NCBI GenBank assembly: GCA_029834535.1
Contig: JAQMWT010000274.1
Span: 1 to 57,232 of the forward strand
DNA length: 57,232 nt
Direction of reading: 5' to 3'
DNA from: Chrysophaeum taylorii
Taxonomy: Eukaryota; Sar; Pelagophyceae; Pelagomonadales; Pelagomonadaceae
Shown: positions 1-9,948 of the stretch, in pieces
How the letters are laid out: each line of letters starts with the position of its first letter
Position numbering within the stretch: position 1 is the stretch's first letter
The notes under the pieces: generated by a model
What the model saw: only the letters and a program-made list of their open reading frames with translations
Databases searched by the model: none
Told to the model about the DNA's origin: nothing
Made by a program: the position numbers and the translations under genes

Positions 1-386
1 CCTAGCCCTGGCCCTACCTGTCATTTGCCACAATTTTTGTAACGTGTCGTGTGAGTGTCGCTCATGGCTTTTTTCTGCACTCGTCGCGTGGGCGCAAAAT
101 GAGGGGAGGGCGCGCGTGGGGGCTGGGGCGCCGTCGGTGGCATCTCTGCCGAAGTCGTCGTCGTGAAGGACAATTTCGCACGCTCGCTTTCGCGCAGGCC
201 GGTGGCCCAGGCCCTTCTTCTCCCACTCTTCGTCCTCAATAGCGACACACACTCTCCATATATCTTCAAAAAAAATAAGTGACTCCTAGCTCCTCCCAGG
301 CCTGCTACTGTCTCATCCGTGACACTGTAGCTGAACCATATTTTACTAGAAAAAAACATAATATAAGGAGCCCCATAAAGGAACAC

Positions 387-429
387 AAAAAAAAAAAAAA
401 AAAAAAACCAAACTGAAAAAAAAAAAAAA
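387..429. repeat. Two adjacent A homopolymers (A21 and A14)
   Basis: A run of 21 A at 387-407 and one of 14 A at 416-429, separated by a short C-containing spacer. They could be poly(A) remnants of retrotransposed sequence or simple slippage. No open reading frame ends just before them that I recognise. Confidence 0.8.
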
Positions 430-715
430 CAATCCCTCTAAAACGCACTCCAGGATGTCTCATAACATGGGACTTTGCCCTGATTGCACGCGATGGAATC
501 TCTCTCTCTAGACCCGTTCCGTGCACAGCTGCCCACCTCCCTTCTCTCGATCTTCTTGTTATGCGCGGCCCCCCAACGTAAGAAACGGCCGTCGCCACTA
601 TCTCTACGGCGCAATCAGCGTCGATCTACCATGAGTCTGCTGAAAGGACCTTTTCAGTACCTAGTTTCGTGGACACGACACACATTCATAATCCGCGTTT
701 AAACCAAAAAACGAT

Positions 716-743
716 GGGGGACGGTCGGGGGTGGGACGGAGGG
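716..743 (+). other. G-quadruplex-like tract
   Basis: Four G runs of three or more, separated by loops of six, one and five bases, fit the usual G3+N1-7 consensus. More G and C runs follow to about 772. Whether it folds is not known; no gene start is recognised nearby. Confidence 0.6.
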
Positions 744-3700
744 CCCCCTGGCGGGGGGGCGGGGGCCCCCTGAGTTAAACCGTGCCACGAAGGACATCAT
801 CCCGCGCCGTTAACGCTATTTACTAATGTTGTCTGGGAAGGCTGCTTCCTGCTGCCTCCGCGAATTGCTGGTTCTATTGGTGCTACACCGCAGGCCCCAA
901 CCAGACGTGATATTCGGTCGTCGCGATGTCGTGTCGACTCTCTACCCGTGGTGCGTGCAATGTCCTTCAAGGCGATTCGTGAGGGGGGAAACAGGGCTTG
1001 GTGGTTTTTTTTCCGCGGAGGAGCGGCCCTGGGGGTGGCCCTTCAACACAAGGGTGGCCGGTGTCCCCCCCGCATGTGGGCCCCACCTGGGTTGGAGTCC
1101 GGTTCTAACCTACATTCTCTTACCTCCACCTACATATAACAACTTCGAAGCTCACCAACGCGGTCCTAGTGAACTCCCCAATGAGTGTCTTACGTCACCT
1201 CGTGCAACGACCGAGCTCGACCATGTTTAAGATGATATGGTCACCATCGCGCACGCCTCTCAAACTATCACCATAATAATGAGTTGATTTGCGCCTTGTA
1301 CACAACACCGATCGGAAAGCCCATCGCCGGCCCCAACACAGCTACCTGATGCGATATGTGGTCACGTAAGTGCCCCTTCGGCTTCCAACCCCCTGTGAGT
1401 TTGGGTTCGCTCAAGCTGGTCATATCCGCGGCGGAACGTATCTATACTCACTGATACTTTGCCAAAGGGGCTCTGAGCGTATGGGAGAGCTTTCCCTTCC
1501 ATGCACCCAGCAATCTTGAATCTCATATCAGTTGTATTCTGGTTAGCAGTCTTAGGACGCAGTAGCCCGATCCAGTCGACTTGCTCTATCCTCTTCCCTT
1601 TTATCCCTTATCTATGTAACCGAGGCAGCCACAGACTCACCACTCAACTGCTCATTTCGCAGCTGGATCTTCGGCTCTCTCCCCTCCCCCTCATCCCTCA
1701 CTCAGATGCACCATAGGAAAACAACGGAAGCATCTTAAGGGAGGAAAGGAAAACGTTGCTATGATGAGATAGACACACCACCTACGCGCTCTCCAGTCGT
1801 GACCGACACAGGTCTCAAGTAAAGGCTCTTGGGTGGCGGGGGAGCCTCACCCAACCAGCCGCTGGATTTATTCAAACCGCAGCACAATATCCATCCAGCT
1901 CCCGCGCTGAGGTCTCGAAGCTACTATTTGTCCAATCGTGGCCTTTACAACAGCTTGCCGGACTTGTATACTTTTTATTAATGTTATCATGCGCTCCAGA
2001 GTGATACCCAAATCCTCCATCAACTCCTGGCTATAGTAATGCTTCGGCCCCCTAGTTCCGGGCGACCTCCGGCAGACAGCTCGAAGGTGGGAGGAGAAAC
2101 TCGGAAAACATCTCATCATAGCACTGTCTCTCAAACCCTGAATGGACCCCTACTGTGCAACAACACTGTGTTGAGCCGAAGCACAGCTGTCCGCTCCCTG
2201 TCATTAAACTCGTGCTCAAAGCCCAAAGCGGTTCCTCTCACACTCTCCCAGTCGCAACCTACTCTGGAACAATGGGCAACTGACCCCGCGACTGTTCGGC
2301 GACACTACTACGTACGACCCACGTCACTGTCGATCCTTACTGCCCCTGTCGCCTGATGATGCTCTGATGCGCCATCGTGGGGTACGTATCAAAAAAATCG
2401 GGGGGCGGTAAAAGCTACTCCAAGGAAATCTCTTGCGGCCTTACTCATACATATCGCAAGGTCCACACGACCAACTGCGGCGGTCCCACGCGAATTGGGT
2501 AGTTAGCTTCACTTTTTTTTTCTTTTGAATTCCGGCCCAGGCGCGCCGTCCCTACGTTTGGGGCCGACGTTTCGAAAAAGCGCAACGAGCTAATTGGTTC
2601 TTGGTGTAGTAGGGGTGTGTTTTTGTGGGCTGAGAAGAAATCGATACTCTGCGCACAAGAGGTTTTGATTCTGGGAGAATCTTGCCAGGCTGCCGTTGCT
2701 TCAATTACCTCCCTGGCGACCGGGCTCTTTTTCCTTGCCTACAGCCAATGCTCGACGTAGTTTTGCTGCTGTAACTAGCTGGGTTCAACTGATTCACAAA
2801 TCTGCTGTCCCGCTTAAACTCTTCCAGCTCATGACCAATATGCCGCCAACCATTCCTCCCCGGACGATCACTCCATCATCTGCGTGATAATTTGCGCTCG
2901 TGTATTCAAAGCATTCCGTTCGCATGTGAATCGGGAAATACTCTCTATCTTCTCGGATCCGTTCGCTGAGTCCACTTCTTGGAAACACCAACTGGACACC
3001 CTAAAACTTGACTCACGAGTGCCATCCCTACTGATGCTTTACTTGCACTCACGTTTCGTATGGTACCACCACCCATTCTGTATTGGTGTTCACCACCTGA
3101 CAGCAGAAGCTGACGAAGAAGATACCGACAACTCTCGACACCAGTATTGGACGATGTCCACCACTCAGATAGCCTCAACACACTGTCTGTTGTACCTGTG
3201 TTTTGTCAGTAATGCTCTGTTAAAAAGCGTCAAGTCGACTCTCAAACTCCACCACCAGTCCAGTCCTGAGCCATAAGACACCTGCTATGCTCTTGATGCT
3301 TCTTATTGTGTGTAAGTGCGGACCTCTGCGACCAGATGTGACTGGTCAGCACTGTATGCTCCTTTCCTTCTCTTTTTTTTTTTTCTGTCTTCATCATCAT
3401 CTTTCTCAAGAGATACTTTTCAGTCGCACCTTGCCCTTAAGACATCTCGAGGGGGTGCAGAGAAATCTGCTGCCTCTTACCCTTATCCGTCCGTTGAGAA
3501 CATGATCTCTTCCTTACCCTTCTTCTTCCTTTCTACACAATCAAATAGTCCTCTGATTTGTGCCTACGCTCATCACCATGGTCTAGCGCGTCCCGAGGTA
3601 TGTAGCACCATACACTTTACCTTTCTCGTGTAGTTCTAGATGCCGCCTGTCGTGTTCTGAGGATATAGGGAACATACCCTTTCATTCCCCGAATTAAATA

Positions 3701-4049
3701 CTTCCAGACGTTCATGATGAGACGGGATGGTTTCCCAGGTGACTGACTGACTTACCACTGCTTGCTAAATGCTCTGCACTGACAAGGGAAAATCCACAAG
3801 GTGCGTGCGTGCCGCAAGGTCCAGAGTCGCCAATTCCTGCCTTGTGGAGTAGTATCTCGTGACATGGGGAATGGTCGGTACACGCCTAAGACCGCGCGCG
3901 GTCTCTACCATGTACCCGGAGAGGGTCAAATAAATGTCTCCAGTCATAAGGTAGGAATCGTGATTGGTTCAATCGAGTAACAGTACGATGCTTGCCGGCG
4001 TCGGTAAACCCTCGCCGGGTAACTTCTATTGTATAACGAGATTCGCGCA

Positions 4050-4727
4050 TCAGGGATCGCGCGCGAAGATCTGAGTCATGGTGACCTTTGGTCTATTCGG
4101 GTAGGAGACAATCTGTTGGGCCTTGAGGTGACCGTCCGGTAGCAGCTCGCGGGTCACGAGGATGTCGTAGCCGAAGTTGAGGTTATGCTTTTTGAGGGTA
4201 AGGACGTCGCCGTTCCAGGCGAGTTCGTCGGTGAAGGACTGCTGCCTCACTTTGGTCCGGACGGGGGGACCGCCGATGACGTAGGTATGCGCGATGGTCA
4301 TGAGACGCGTCTTGGTGGAGATGTCGATCGTGGCGCCGCGGTCGCGGATGATCTGCCACACCGGACTTCGAACTAGGATTTTTCTCATTACGGGTCGCAC
4401 GTTGACTGCGGCGAGATAACCCTCGTAGTTCTCGGCGCTCCGCATCTTCCACCGCCCCGAAAGATTTGGCTTGCCGTCGACGCGGGGCGGCGGCGGAGCC
4501 ACTTCCCCCACAACCTTCTCGCAGCGTGTTGCGAGGCAAAACGCGACAACAAACGCCGCCCCCGAATACACAGGCACGACCGCATCGATGATTCCGTTGA
4601 GCCGCGCGGGCAGGAAAAACCCCAGCGCCACGACGACGCACGCCCACGCATTCGACCCACCGGCGATGCCCGCCGCGACAAACAGCGTGTAGATGGGCAC
4701 GACAATATCGCACCATGCGTTCAGCAT
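4050..4727 (-). CDS. Membrane-anchored fatty-acid-binding / lipocalin-like protein
   Basis: A 225-residue protein that probably binds a fatty acid or other small hydrophobic ligand while fixed to a membrane. Residues 1-75 hold two or three hydrophobic segments. After a proline-rich linker (about 77-88), residues 91-105 match the cytosolic fatty-acid-binding-protein signature: G-x-W, then an N-Y-E triplet and Y-L. The following beta-rich stretch to the C-terminus (an ELAWNGD turn, ending MTQIFARDP) fits a FABP barrel of usual size, about 130 residues. The first ATG of the frame (4727) is the start; the frame extends upstream only through non-ATG codons. Ordinary FABPs are soluble and lack membrane segments, so this fusion is unusual. 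Ligand and compartment are unknown. Confidence 0.72.
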   Translation of the reverse strand: MLNAWCDIVVPIYTLFVAAGIAGGSNAWACVVVALGFFLPARLNGIIDAVVPVYSGAAFVVAFCLATRCEKVVGEVAPPPPRVDGKPNLSGRWKMRSAENYEGYLAAVNVRPVMRKILVRSPVWQIIRDRGATIDISTKTRLMTIAHTYVIGGPPVRTKVRQQSFTDELAWNGDVLTLKKHNLNFGYDILVTRELLPDGHLKAQQIVSYPNRPKVTMTQIFARDP

Positions 4728-4807
4728 ATTACCCTTACCCTTTATTGGGAGTGTACGCCTACCACTTTTTGAAAGCTCTTTCTTCACAAAACCTTATTAT
4801 TATTACT

Positions 4808-5783
4808 ACAAGTGCAGGCTAGTAAGTTCACCTAGTCCCAATCTCTAACCCCAGCAAGTTCACCTGTTCCCGTTATTACGGCGTTAAGTTCACCTAGTCC
4901 CAATCTCTAACCCCAGTAAATTCGGCGTAAACCCGCACCCACTCACCCCACTCTCCTTCGAGCTCGTCGCTCTCACCCCCGCCAATCTAAGCTGCTTTGA
5001 TCCGAACACGCCGCTAGCCTTTGCGCTCACTCCAAAAGCCCCAGTAAGTTCACACTTGGTCTCAGTAAGTTCACCTGGTCACTAAGTTCACCTAGTCCCA
5101 ATCTCTAACCTCCGCAAGTTCACCTGGTTCCAGTAAGTTCACCTACAGTGCGCGTGTAGACGCCGGGAGGGGGCTTGTCGGTATTGCGGAGCACGTGTGG
5201 GGTAGGGTGGAGTCGTCGACTCAGAAGAGGATATCCTCAGGGTTGCCGATCGACAGAGAGCCACGTAGAGCTGGACGTGGCAGAAGACGGGCTTCGCCAA
5301 GAGGACGCCGACCTCGCGGGGCGTCTGGCCCTGGCTCTTGGTGATCGTTTGGCGTCGGCGGGCCTTAAGGGATACAGGTTGGAGGAGCCTCGGTGACAAC
5401 GACACGATCGATCACGTATCTGGTACTGTTGCAGTGGCCGTGCGACGGGTCGAGGTTGCGAAGACTTTAAGCTCGCGATCAAAGTCAGCATGCCGTTGGT
5501 TGTCAGGGAGTTGAAAACTCGACTCTTGAGAGCGAGGCGTCGTCTTCCGACCCAACCTAGTCGGCCGAAAAGAACTCCGACGCCTCGTCTTCGGGAAAAA
5601 AAGGCCGCGGTCATGCGCGCGTTGTCAGCATCGACAACATCGTTTCGACGGGGCGTGAAAATGGCGCGCTGAAAGAGCCGCCGCGGGTCGTGGAAACAGT
5701 CTGCGAGGTCGCCGTAGACGGCTCGGAGGATCAATGGCTGGTTGGCTCGTGCGCTTACCTGATCCTTGCCCTAAATCGAGGGA
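4808..5783 (-). mobile_element. Helitron-like element copy 1 (decayed helicase fragment plus array tail)
   Basis: Read on the minus strand, the unit begins near a TTTAGGG-containing leader (about 5771-5783) and then encodes a broken Pif1/Helitron helicase C-terminus: an RAIFTPRRNDV block, an NSLTTNGM block, a TITKSQGQ block and QLYVALCRS (helicase motif VI). The frame shifts between these blocks. It ends in a degenerate array of AGTAAGTTCACC units (4817-4925 and 5040-5150) and a terminal ACAAGTGCAGG. This copy lacks the CTAACTACTAATCGACAG edge seen in others; an unrelated fragment abuts it at 5784. Non-autonomous. Confidence 0.75.
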
Positions 5784-6190
5784 CAAGTCCACTCCGAATA
5801 CCTCGCTCACGCCCGCGGCATCGACGCCATCATCCCCCAGCCGGGTACAGCACCACCGCCTGGCTTCTTGGGCCCTGTCGAACAGCGGCTACGTAGCTAC
5901 GGCACCGTCGCCGGCCTCGTCTTTGGTGCCTTCGGTGAGGCCAGCGCGGCGTGCCACGCTCTCGCCCAAACATGCGCAGAGCGCATCGCTGCGCGAACCT
6001 GGGTGACAAGCGGCTGCGCCAACTTTGAACACAGAGGCAAAGGCGGCCCAAACTCGCCGCATCTACCGTGAGTGGGGGATCGCCAACGCATTAGGCCGGG
6101 CTCGCTGTGCCCTCACCGCCCTCACCCATGTCGCCGCCTCGGGGAACCCCACCCAGGCCCCCCGATCCCAGCAGGACGTCACCCTTCGTC
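5784..6190 (+). pseudogene. Remnant of an unknown mobile-element-type protein
   Basis: The plus strand reads through a short stretch with SEYLAHARGID, then GPVEQRLRSYG and LVFGAFGEAS, and after a frameshift EAKAAQTRRIYREWGIANA and ALTHVAASGNPTQ. A second, more decayed relative lies on the minus strand at about 21840-22175 (LVEQRLRSSYG, then LTRCVFTALRRVAASDNPTQ). Keeping the same block order at two loci supports a real protein remnant. I associate similar tails with repetitive proteins in algal and oomycete genomes, probably encoded by mobile elements, but cannot name the family. Confidence 0.5.
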
Positions 6191-6239
6191 GCACATACGT
6201 CCGGCGGCAGCATGCGCACGACCTACCAAGGCGGGGCCC

Positions 6240-6625
6240 GTCCTCTCTTCGCCTGCCCCACGCCTCGGCGATGACTCCGACTAGGTCCCGCGTGCTTATC
6301 TCCGCCCGTCAGGCACATCCCTCATACCCCAGAAACCCACCCACATCCTTCATGCTCCCCACACACACCCCCTTCTTACAACAGTCGACAATTAAAGACA
6401 AACAGACAGATCCCGCGTACTTATCTCCGCCCGTCAGGCACATCCCTCATACCCCACAAACCCACCCACATCCTTCATGCTCCCCACACACGCACCCCTC
6501 TTAGCAGTCGACATTTAAAGACAAACAGACAGACAGACAACACACCCCCCTCTTGGCAGTCCACATTTAAAGACAGACAAACAGACAAACATCTGTCGAT
6601 TAGTAGTAGTTAGGATTATTAGAGA
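6240..6625 (+). repeat. Cluster of dispersed repeats (130-base unit, 25-base motif, CAGA tracts)
   Basis: A unit with GCCCGTCAGGCACATCCCTC and CACATCCTTCATGC occurs at about 6240-6370 and again, shortened, at 6412-6490. Relatives lie at 35290-35415 (reverse) and 52199-52315. Three copies of the 25-base motif follow at about 6371-6399, 6498-6522 and 6550-6574, each running into CAGA/CAAA tracts. The block closes at 6591-6615 with the reverse complement of the Helitron-like 5' edge. Confidence 0.7.
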
Positions 6626-7155
6626 GATTGATTGGCGGCATCGAGTTTTTGTAGTAAATTATTTCAAGCGCTGTTTACTTACTTTTCCGCGTTGTCGCGG
6701 TTCGTCATTGGGACGACCTGTCCCGATCGGCGGCGAGAATTTGTAACCATGCCTGCCGATCACGCTGATCATGCGTCGGTGGCGGAAGCACGATCTCAGA
6801 ATAGTTTATGGCGCTCTCTCTCGTCGGGATGAGTGATCTTTTGTAGACGCGCGCGTCGAGGCGGCACCCGTCGGGCCGCAGGCTATTATTTATTGAGTAA
6901 AATTTCGACCACTCGATCGAGTGCTGGGCTGGAAGTTCATCGCTGGGTGCTGGAATTTTCGTTTCGATGCGTCTCGAAGCTATATCGCCGAGCGCGGGCC
7001 GTCGCGCCACATCATATACGCGCGGTCGTGCCATAAACACCCCGGTTGTTGTTGTCGTCGTTGTTATTCCTTCGTCCCTTTTTTTACGCGGCGGTGGCGC
7101 GCACATATAACATCTTCTCCTCGGGCACAACACTCGTTTATTTATTTAGTTTTTT
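6626..7155. other. Intergenic; no supported gene
   Basis: Lies beyond the 3' end of the minus-strand coiled-coil gene. A 142-codon minus-strand frame (6705-7133) has no recognisable domain and an odd composition, so it is not called. Nothing else stands out. Confidence 0.4.
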
Positions 7156-9381
7156 TTAGAAGCGCCTGGTCCGCGCCGAGAATGCGCGCACGGGAGGAGG
7201 GTGGTTCTTGCGATGATAGGAGGCGCCGACAGCCGTGATGGGCCGCGGGCGTAGGGGGATCGGGTCTTTGTCGTCGTCGTCGTCGCGAATATGGCCGTTG
7301 GTCGGGGCACATACGATGCGTTCGTGGAGCGGGATCTCGCCGTAGACGAGGGCCTCCTGGCGCAGGAGCTGGAAGTGTGCCGCGCCGCGCGGCAGCACGT
7401 AGCCGGGGGGCGCGAGGTGGCCGCCAGGTCTCGACGGGGGCTTTCCCTTGAAGGAGGAAGTCTCGGGGCTGGTCGAGGGTCGCGGGGGAAGATCGTCGAT
7501 TGCGAGGGGTCTCTCGCACGAGAGACATCGCAGGGGAATCTTGCTCGCGGCGATGTCCCCCGGAGTGGCGATGCCAGCGGCGATTGCCTCGATCTTCTGG
7601 AAGAGACGCGCGACCTCGATCCGGTCGGCCTTGGCGGAGAGGCCACGCCTTAGCGCCGCGCGCACGTCGCCGCGACCGTCGCGCGCGTCTTCGAGGTCGT
7701 GTCGTAGTTGGGTGAGGGCCGCGGCGAGTTCATCGAGATCGGCCGCGCTCGCCTTTGTAGCGACGAGCGTCTCCCACCACAACCTGGAGGCGGCATCGTC
7801 GTCGACGGCCGGTCGCATCGAGTCGGACGACTGAATTTCGGAAGGAGCGGCGATATCGGCGAGGCTGCGCGCGAGGGTCTCGACCTGGCGCGCGACCGAG
7901 TCCTGGCGCTTGACGATGTGCTCCCGCCACTCCTGTTGTCGCGCCTCGTGGAGGCGAAGAAAATCGTCGACTCTGCGGTGAACGTCGGCCTCGGCGGTCG
8001 CGGAAACGTGGGCGTGCGCGACCGCGACGACGTGAACGTACGCGGAGCGGATGGCCGCGCCACTTTCCGAGTCGAGGAGCTCCTCTGCCGCCTCGAGGAA
8101 CTCTCGGGCCGACGCTTGCCAGTCGCCGCGGGAATCCAGAGCGTCGTCGAGCGCGAGGAGCCGCGGCCGCAGGTTCGACTCTTCTTCTAGTTCTCCAGCG
8201 ACCTCGACGGCGCGCCGGCGCAGGTTGGGTGCGATATCGTCGGAACCCTCGAGCCGCCGCCGCGCGTCCTGCGCCGCCAACAACGGTCCGTTTTCGAGCT
8301 CCTCGAGCCGCCCGACCATATTTTCGACCCGCTCCTCGAGCCTATCCAGACGCGGGTCGACCGGCAGGGAGGACAGCGGAACGTCGTCGAAACTCTGATC
8401 GAAACTCTGGTCGACCAACGCGGAGACTTTGGCTGTTGTGGAGACTTTGGCAGTTGCGGAGCCGCTACCAGACGAGCGTCGCGCCGAGGCCGGCGCGACC
8501 GAGGCGTCGTCGTCGTTTGTGTGCACATTCCTGATCGTTGTAGACTCCGCGCTCGATCGAGCCTCGCTCGTCGCGCTTTCTCGATTGAGTAATTTCGCCT
8601 CGCTCGTCGCTCTGTCTACAATGATTGTTTGCGCCTCGCTCGTCGCGCTTTCTCGATCGAGCGTTCGCGCCTCGCTCGTCTTGGCTCTGTCTGCAACGAA
8701 TGCTCGCGCCTCTCTCGTCGCACTTTCTCCTCCGTTGAGTGCTCGCGCCTCTCTCCTCACGCTTTCTCCCCCGAACAAGGCCTTGCTGCGAAACTCCTCG
8801 CGCAGCGCGTCCTCCAGGTCGCGCTGTGCCTCGAGGTGCTCGCGGCGGAGCCCGTCCTCCAGCTCGCGCTGCGCCTCGAGGTGCTCGCGGCGGAGCGCTT
8901 CGCGCAGCTCGCGCTGCGACTCGAGGTGTTCGCGGCGGAGCGCTTCACCCAGCTCGCGCTGTGACTCGAGGTAATCGCGACGGAGCGCCTCCGCCTGCCG
9001 CGCGACCTCGTTCTCGAGCGCGCCGACTTTGTCCTCGAGGAGCTTGCTGGCGCGCAACGTCCCGTCCTCGATCGCGTCGTCGATCCACCGCGCGCCGACC
9101 GACGCGCCCAGCTGCGAGATGCCCGGAGGCTCATCCAAAAGCGACGCCGGGGACGGCGGCTGGGCCTCCTGGGGCAGGATCGCGGGTGCTGTCTGGCGCG
9201 CCGCCGCCTCGGCGACGGCCTTAGAGATTGCATCAGCGATTCGCCGGTCCACGAGCTCGGTGGTGGAGGAGTCGATGGTCCTCTCCTCGAGCGCTTGGAC
9301 TCGCGCGTTGAGGGCGCCGAGGGCCGAGCCCAAGAAGGTTTCGAGGGCCCGCGCGTCCAAGGTGACGAGAGGAGTCTCCAT
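7156..9381 (-). CDS. Large coiled-coil protein with C-terminal Cys-x2-Cys block; possible flagellar protein
   Basis: A 741-residue, mostly helical protein. The first in-frame ATG is at 9381; one TTG codon precedes it. Residues 1-60 are a helical start (DARALETFLGSALGAL). Around 130-215 lie four to five tandem copies of a roughly 19-residue heptad-type unit related to LRREHLESQRELREA, followed by shorter Ser/Thr/Glu repeats built on RESATSEAR. A second coiled-coil region runs through the middle. Near the C-terminus a helical block leads into IPLRCLSCERPL and a disordered tail containing GYVLPRG. The helix-then-CxxC arrangement resembles the DUF4795 tail of QRICH2/C16orf96-type flagellar proteins; that is an inference from remembered family features. 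If it fails, this is simply an uncharacterised coiled-coil protein. Confidence 0.7.
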   Translation of the reverse strand: METPLVTLDARALETFLGSALGALNARVQALEERTIDSSTTELVDRRIADAISKAVAEAAARQTAPAILPQEAQPPSPASLLDEPPGISQLGASVGARWIDDAIEDGTLRASKLLEDKVGALENEVARQAEALRRDYLESQRELGEALRREHLESQRELREALRREHLEAQRELEDGLRREHLEAQRDLEDALREEFRSKALFGGESVRREARALNGGESATREARAFVADRAKTSEARTLDRESATSEAQTIIVDRATSEAKLLNRESATSEARSSAESTTIRNVHTNDDDASVAPASARRSSGSGSATAKVSTTAKVSALVDQSFDQSFDDVPLSSLPVDPRLDRLEERVENMVGRLEELENGPLLAAQDARRRLEGSDDIAPNLRRRAVEVAGELEEESNLRPRLLALDDALDSRGDWQASAREFLEAAEELLDSESGAAIRSAYVHVVAVAHAHVSATAEADVHRRVDDFLRLHEARQQEWREHIVKRQDSVARQVETLARSLADIAAPSEIQSSDSMRPAVDDDAASRLWWETLVATKASAADLDELAAALTQLRHDLEDARDGRGDVRAALRRGLSAKADRIEVARLFQKIEAIAAGIATPGDIAASKIPLRCLSCERPLAIDDLPPRPSTSPETSSFKGKPPSRPGGHLAPPGYVLPRGAAHFQLLRQEALVYGEIPLHERIVCAPTNGHIRDDDDDKDPIPLRPRPITAVGASYHRKNHPPPVRAFSARTRRF
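8779..8996 (-). repeat. Tandem coding repeat inside the coiled-coil gene
   Basis: About four imperfect copies of a 57-base unit, each encoding a 19-residue Arg/Glu-rich helix beginning LRREHLE. The phase is kept, so the expansion lengthens the coiled coil without breaking the frame. Confidence 0.8.
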
Positions 9382-9650
9382 CAATAGGCACCAGCGGGCG
9401 TTTTTTTTCTTATCTTGATTGAAATGATAAGTCTAGGAATGTGACGTAGACATATGGTCGGTCCTCTGTGGTCAGCAGAAAAGTCAACGACGGCGAAGAC
9501 GCAATGCAACAAAGAGGTGAAGGAGATTGGACGTCGTGGATTAAGTAAGGGCTCAGAGCCCATTACCAGAGCGATGACCATTGAGCAGGTCCATGGAGAG
9601 CCAGCCAGCAGCGGCTCTCAGCGCGTGCGCGACGCGTAGCACCCGTCGTG

Positions 9651-9710
<60 letters not shown>

Positions 9711-9711
9711 G
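9651..9711 (+). repeat. (GACA)n microsatellite
   Basis: About fifteen uninterrupted GACA units between the FBPase gene and the coiled-coil gene. Same base pattern as the CAGA tracts next to the dispersed repeats, but here without the 25-base motif. Confidence 0.95.
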
Positions 9712-9948
9712 CTCCGTTGGTGAGGGTCGGCGCCTGGGGTGGAGGAAGGAGTGCTCGGGCACGCGGAAGTGGCGCGGCTGGAAGAGGGTCTCGCGCCCAG
9801 ATTCCGTCGACAGCTCATGATCAGCAAAAATGCGCTGAACAAGGAGGAGATTGTCCAGGGACGTCGTCTGTTGGTGCTATGTCTGCAATTTAGAGAGAGC
9901 CGCCGTACCCATATTGCCAGGGAGGGAGAAAGGCCGTTTAGGTAAGTT

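Larger units (their letters stand above)
1..4049. other. No recognised gene; low-complexity and C/T-rich DNA
   Basis: No frame here resembles a known protein, and the open frames are short and compete on both strands. The first 450 bases contain long A runs. From about 800 to 3650 the plus strand is rich in C and T and poor in G, a skew like that of the minus strand at 25957-35126, but I found no aligned stretch between the two. It could hold exons of a spliced gene or an old decayed element; nothing in the sequence decides. Confidence 0.5.

Noticed and set aside
4817..5150. CAGTAAGT units as repeated 5' splice sites
   Set aside because: The GTAAGT-like string is part of a tandem repeat present in both orientations and not next to open exons.
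5139..5810. Intact helicase or novel basic protein genes in the Helitron-like copies
   Set aside because: Open frames of 70-165 codons recur only because the copies are similar. The helicase blocks lie in different frames in every copy.
6705..7133. 142-codon minus-strand ORF as a gene
   Set aside because: No domain, threonine homopolymer-type composition, and position inside repeat-flanked intergenic DNA.
7142..9224. Numerous Arg/Ser/Pro-rich ORFs on both strands
   Set aside because: Shadows of the high-GC coiled-coil gene in other frames.
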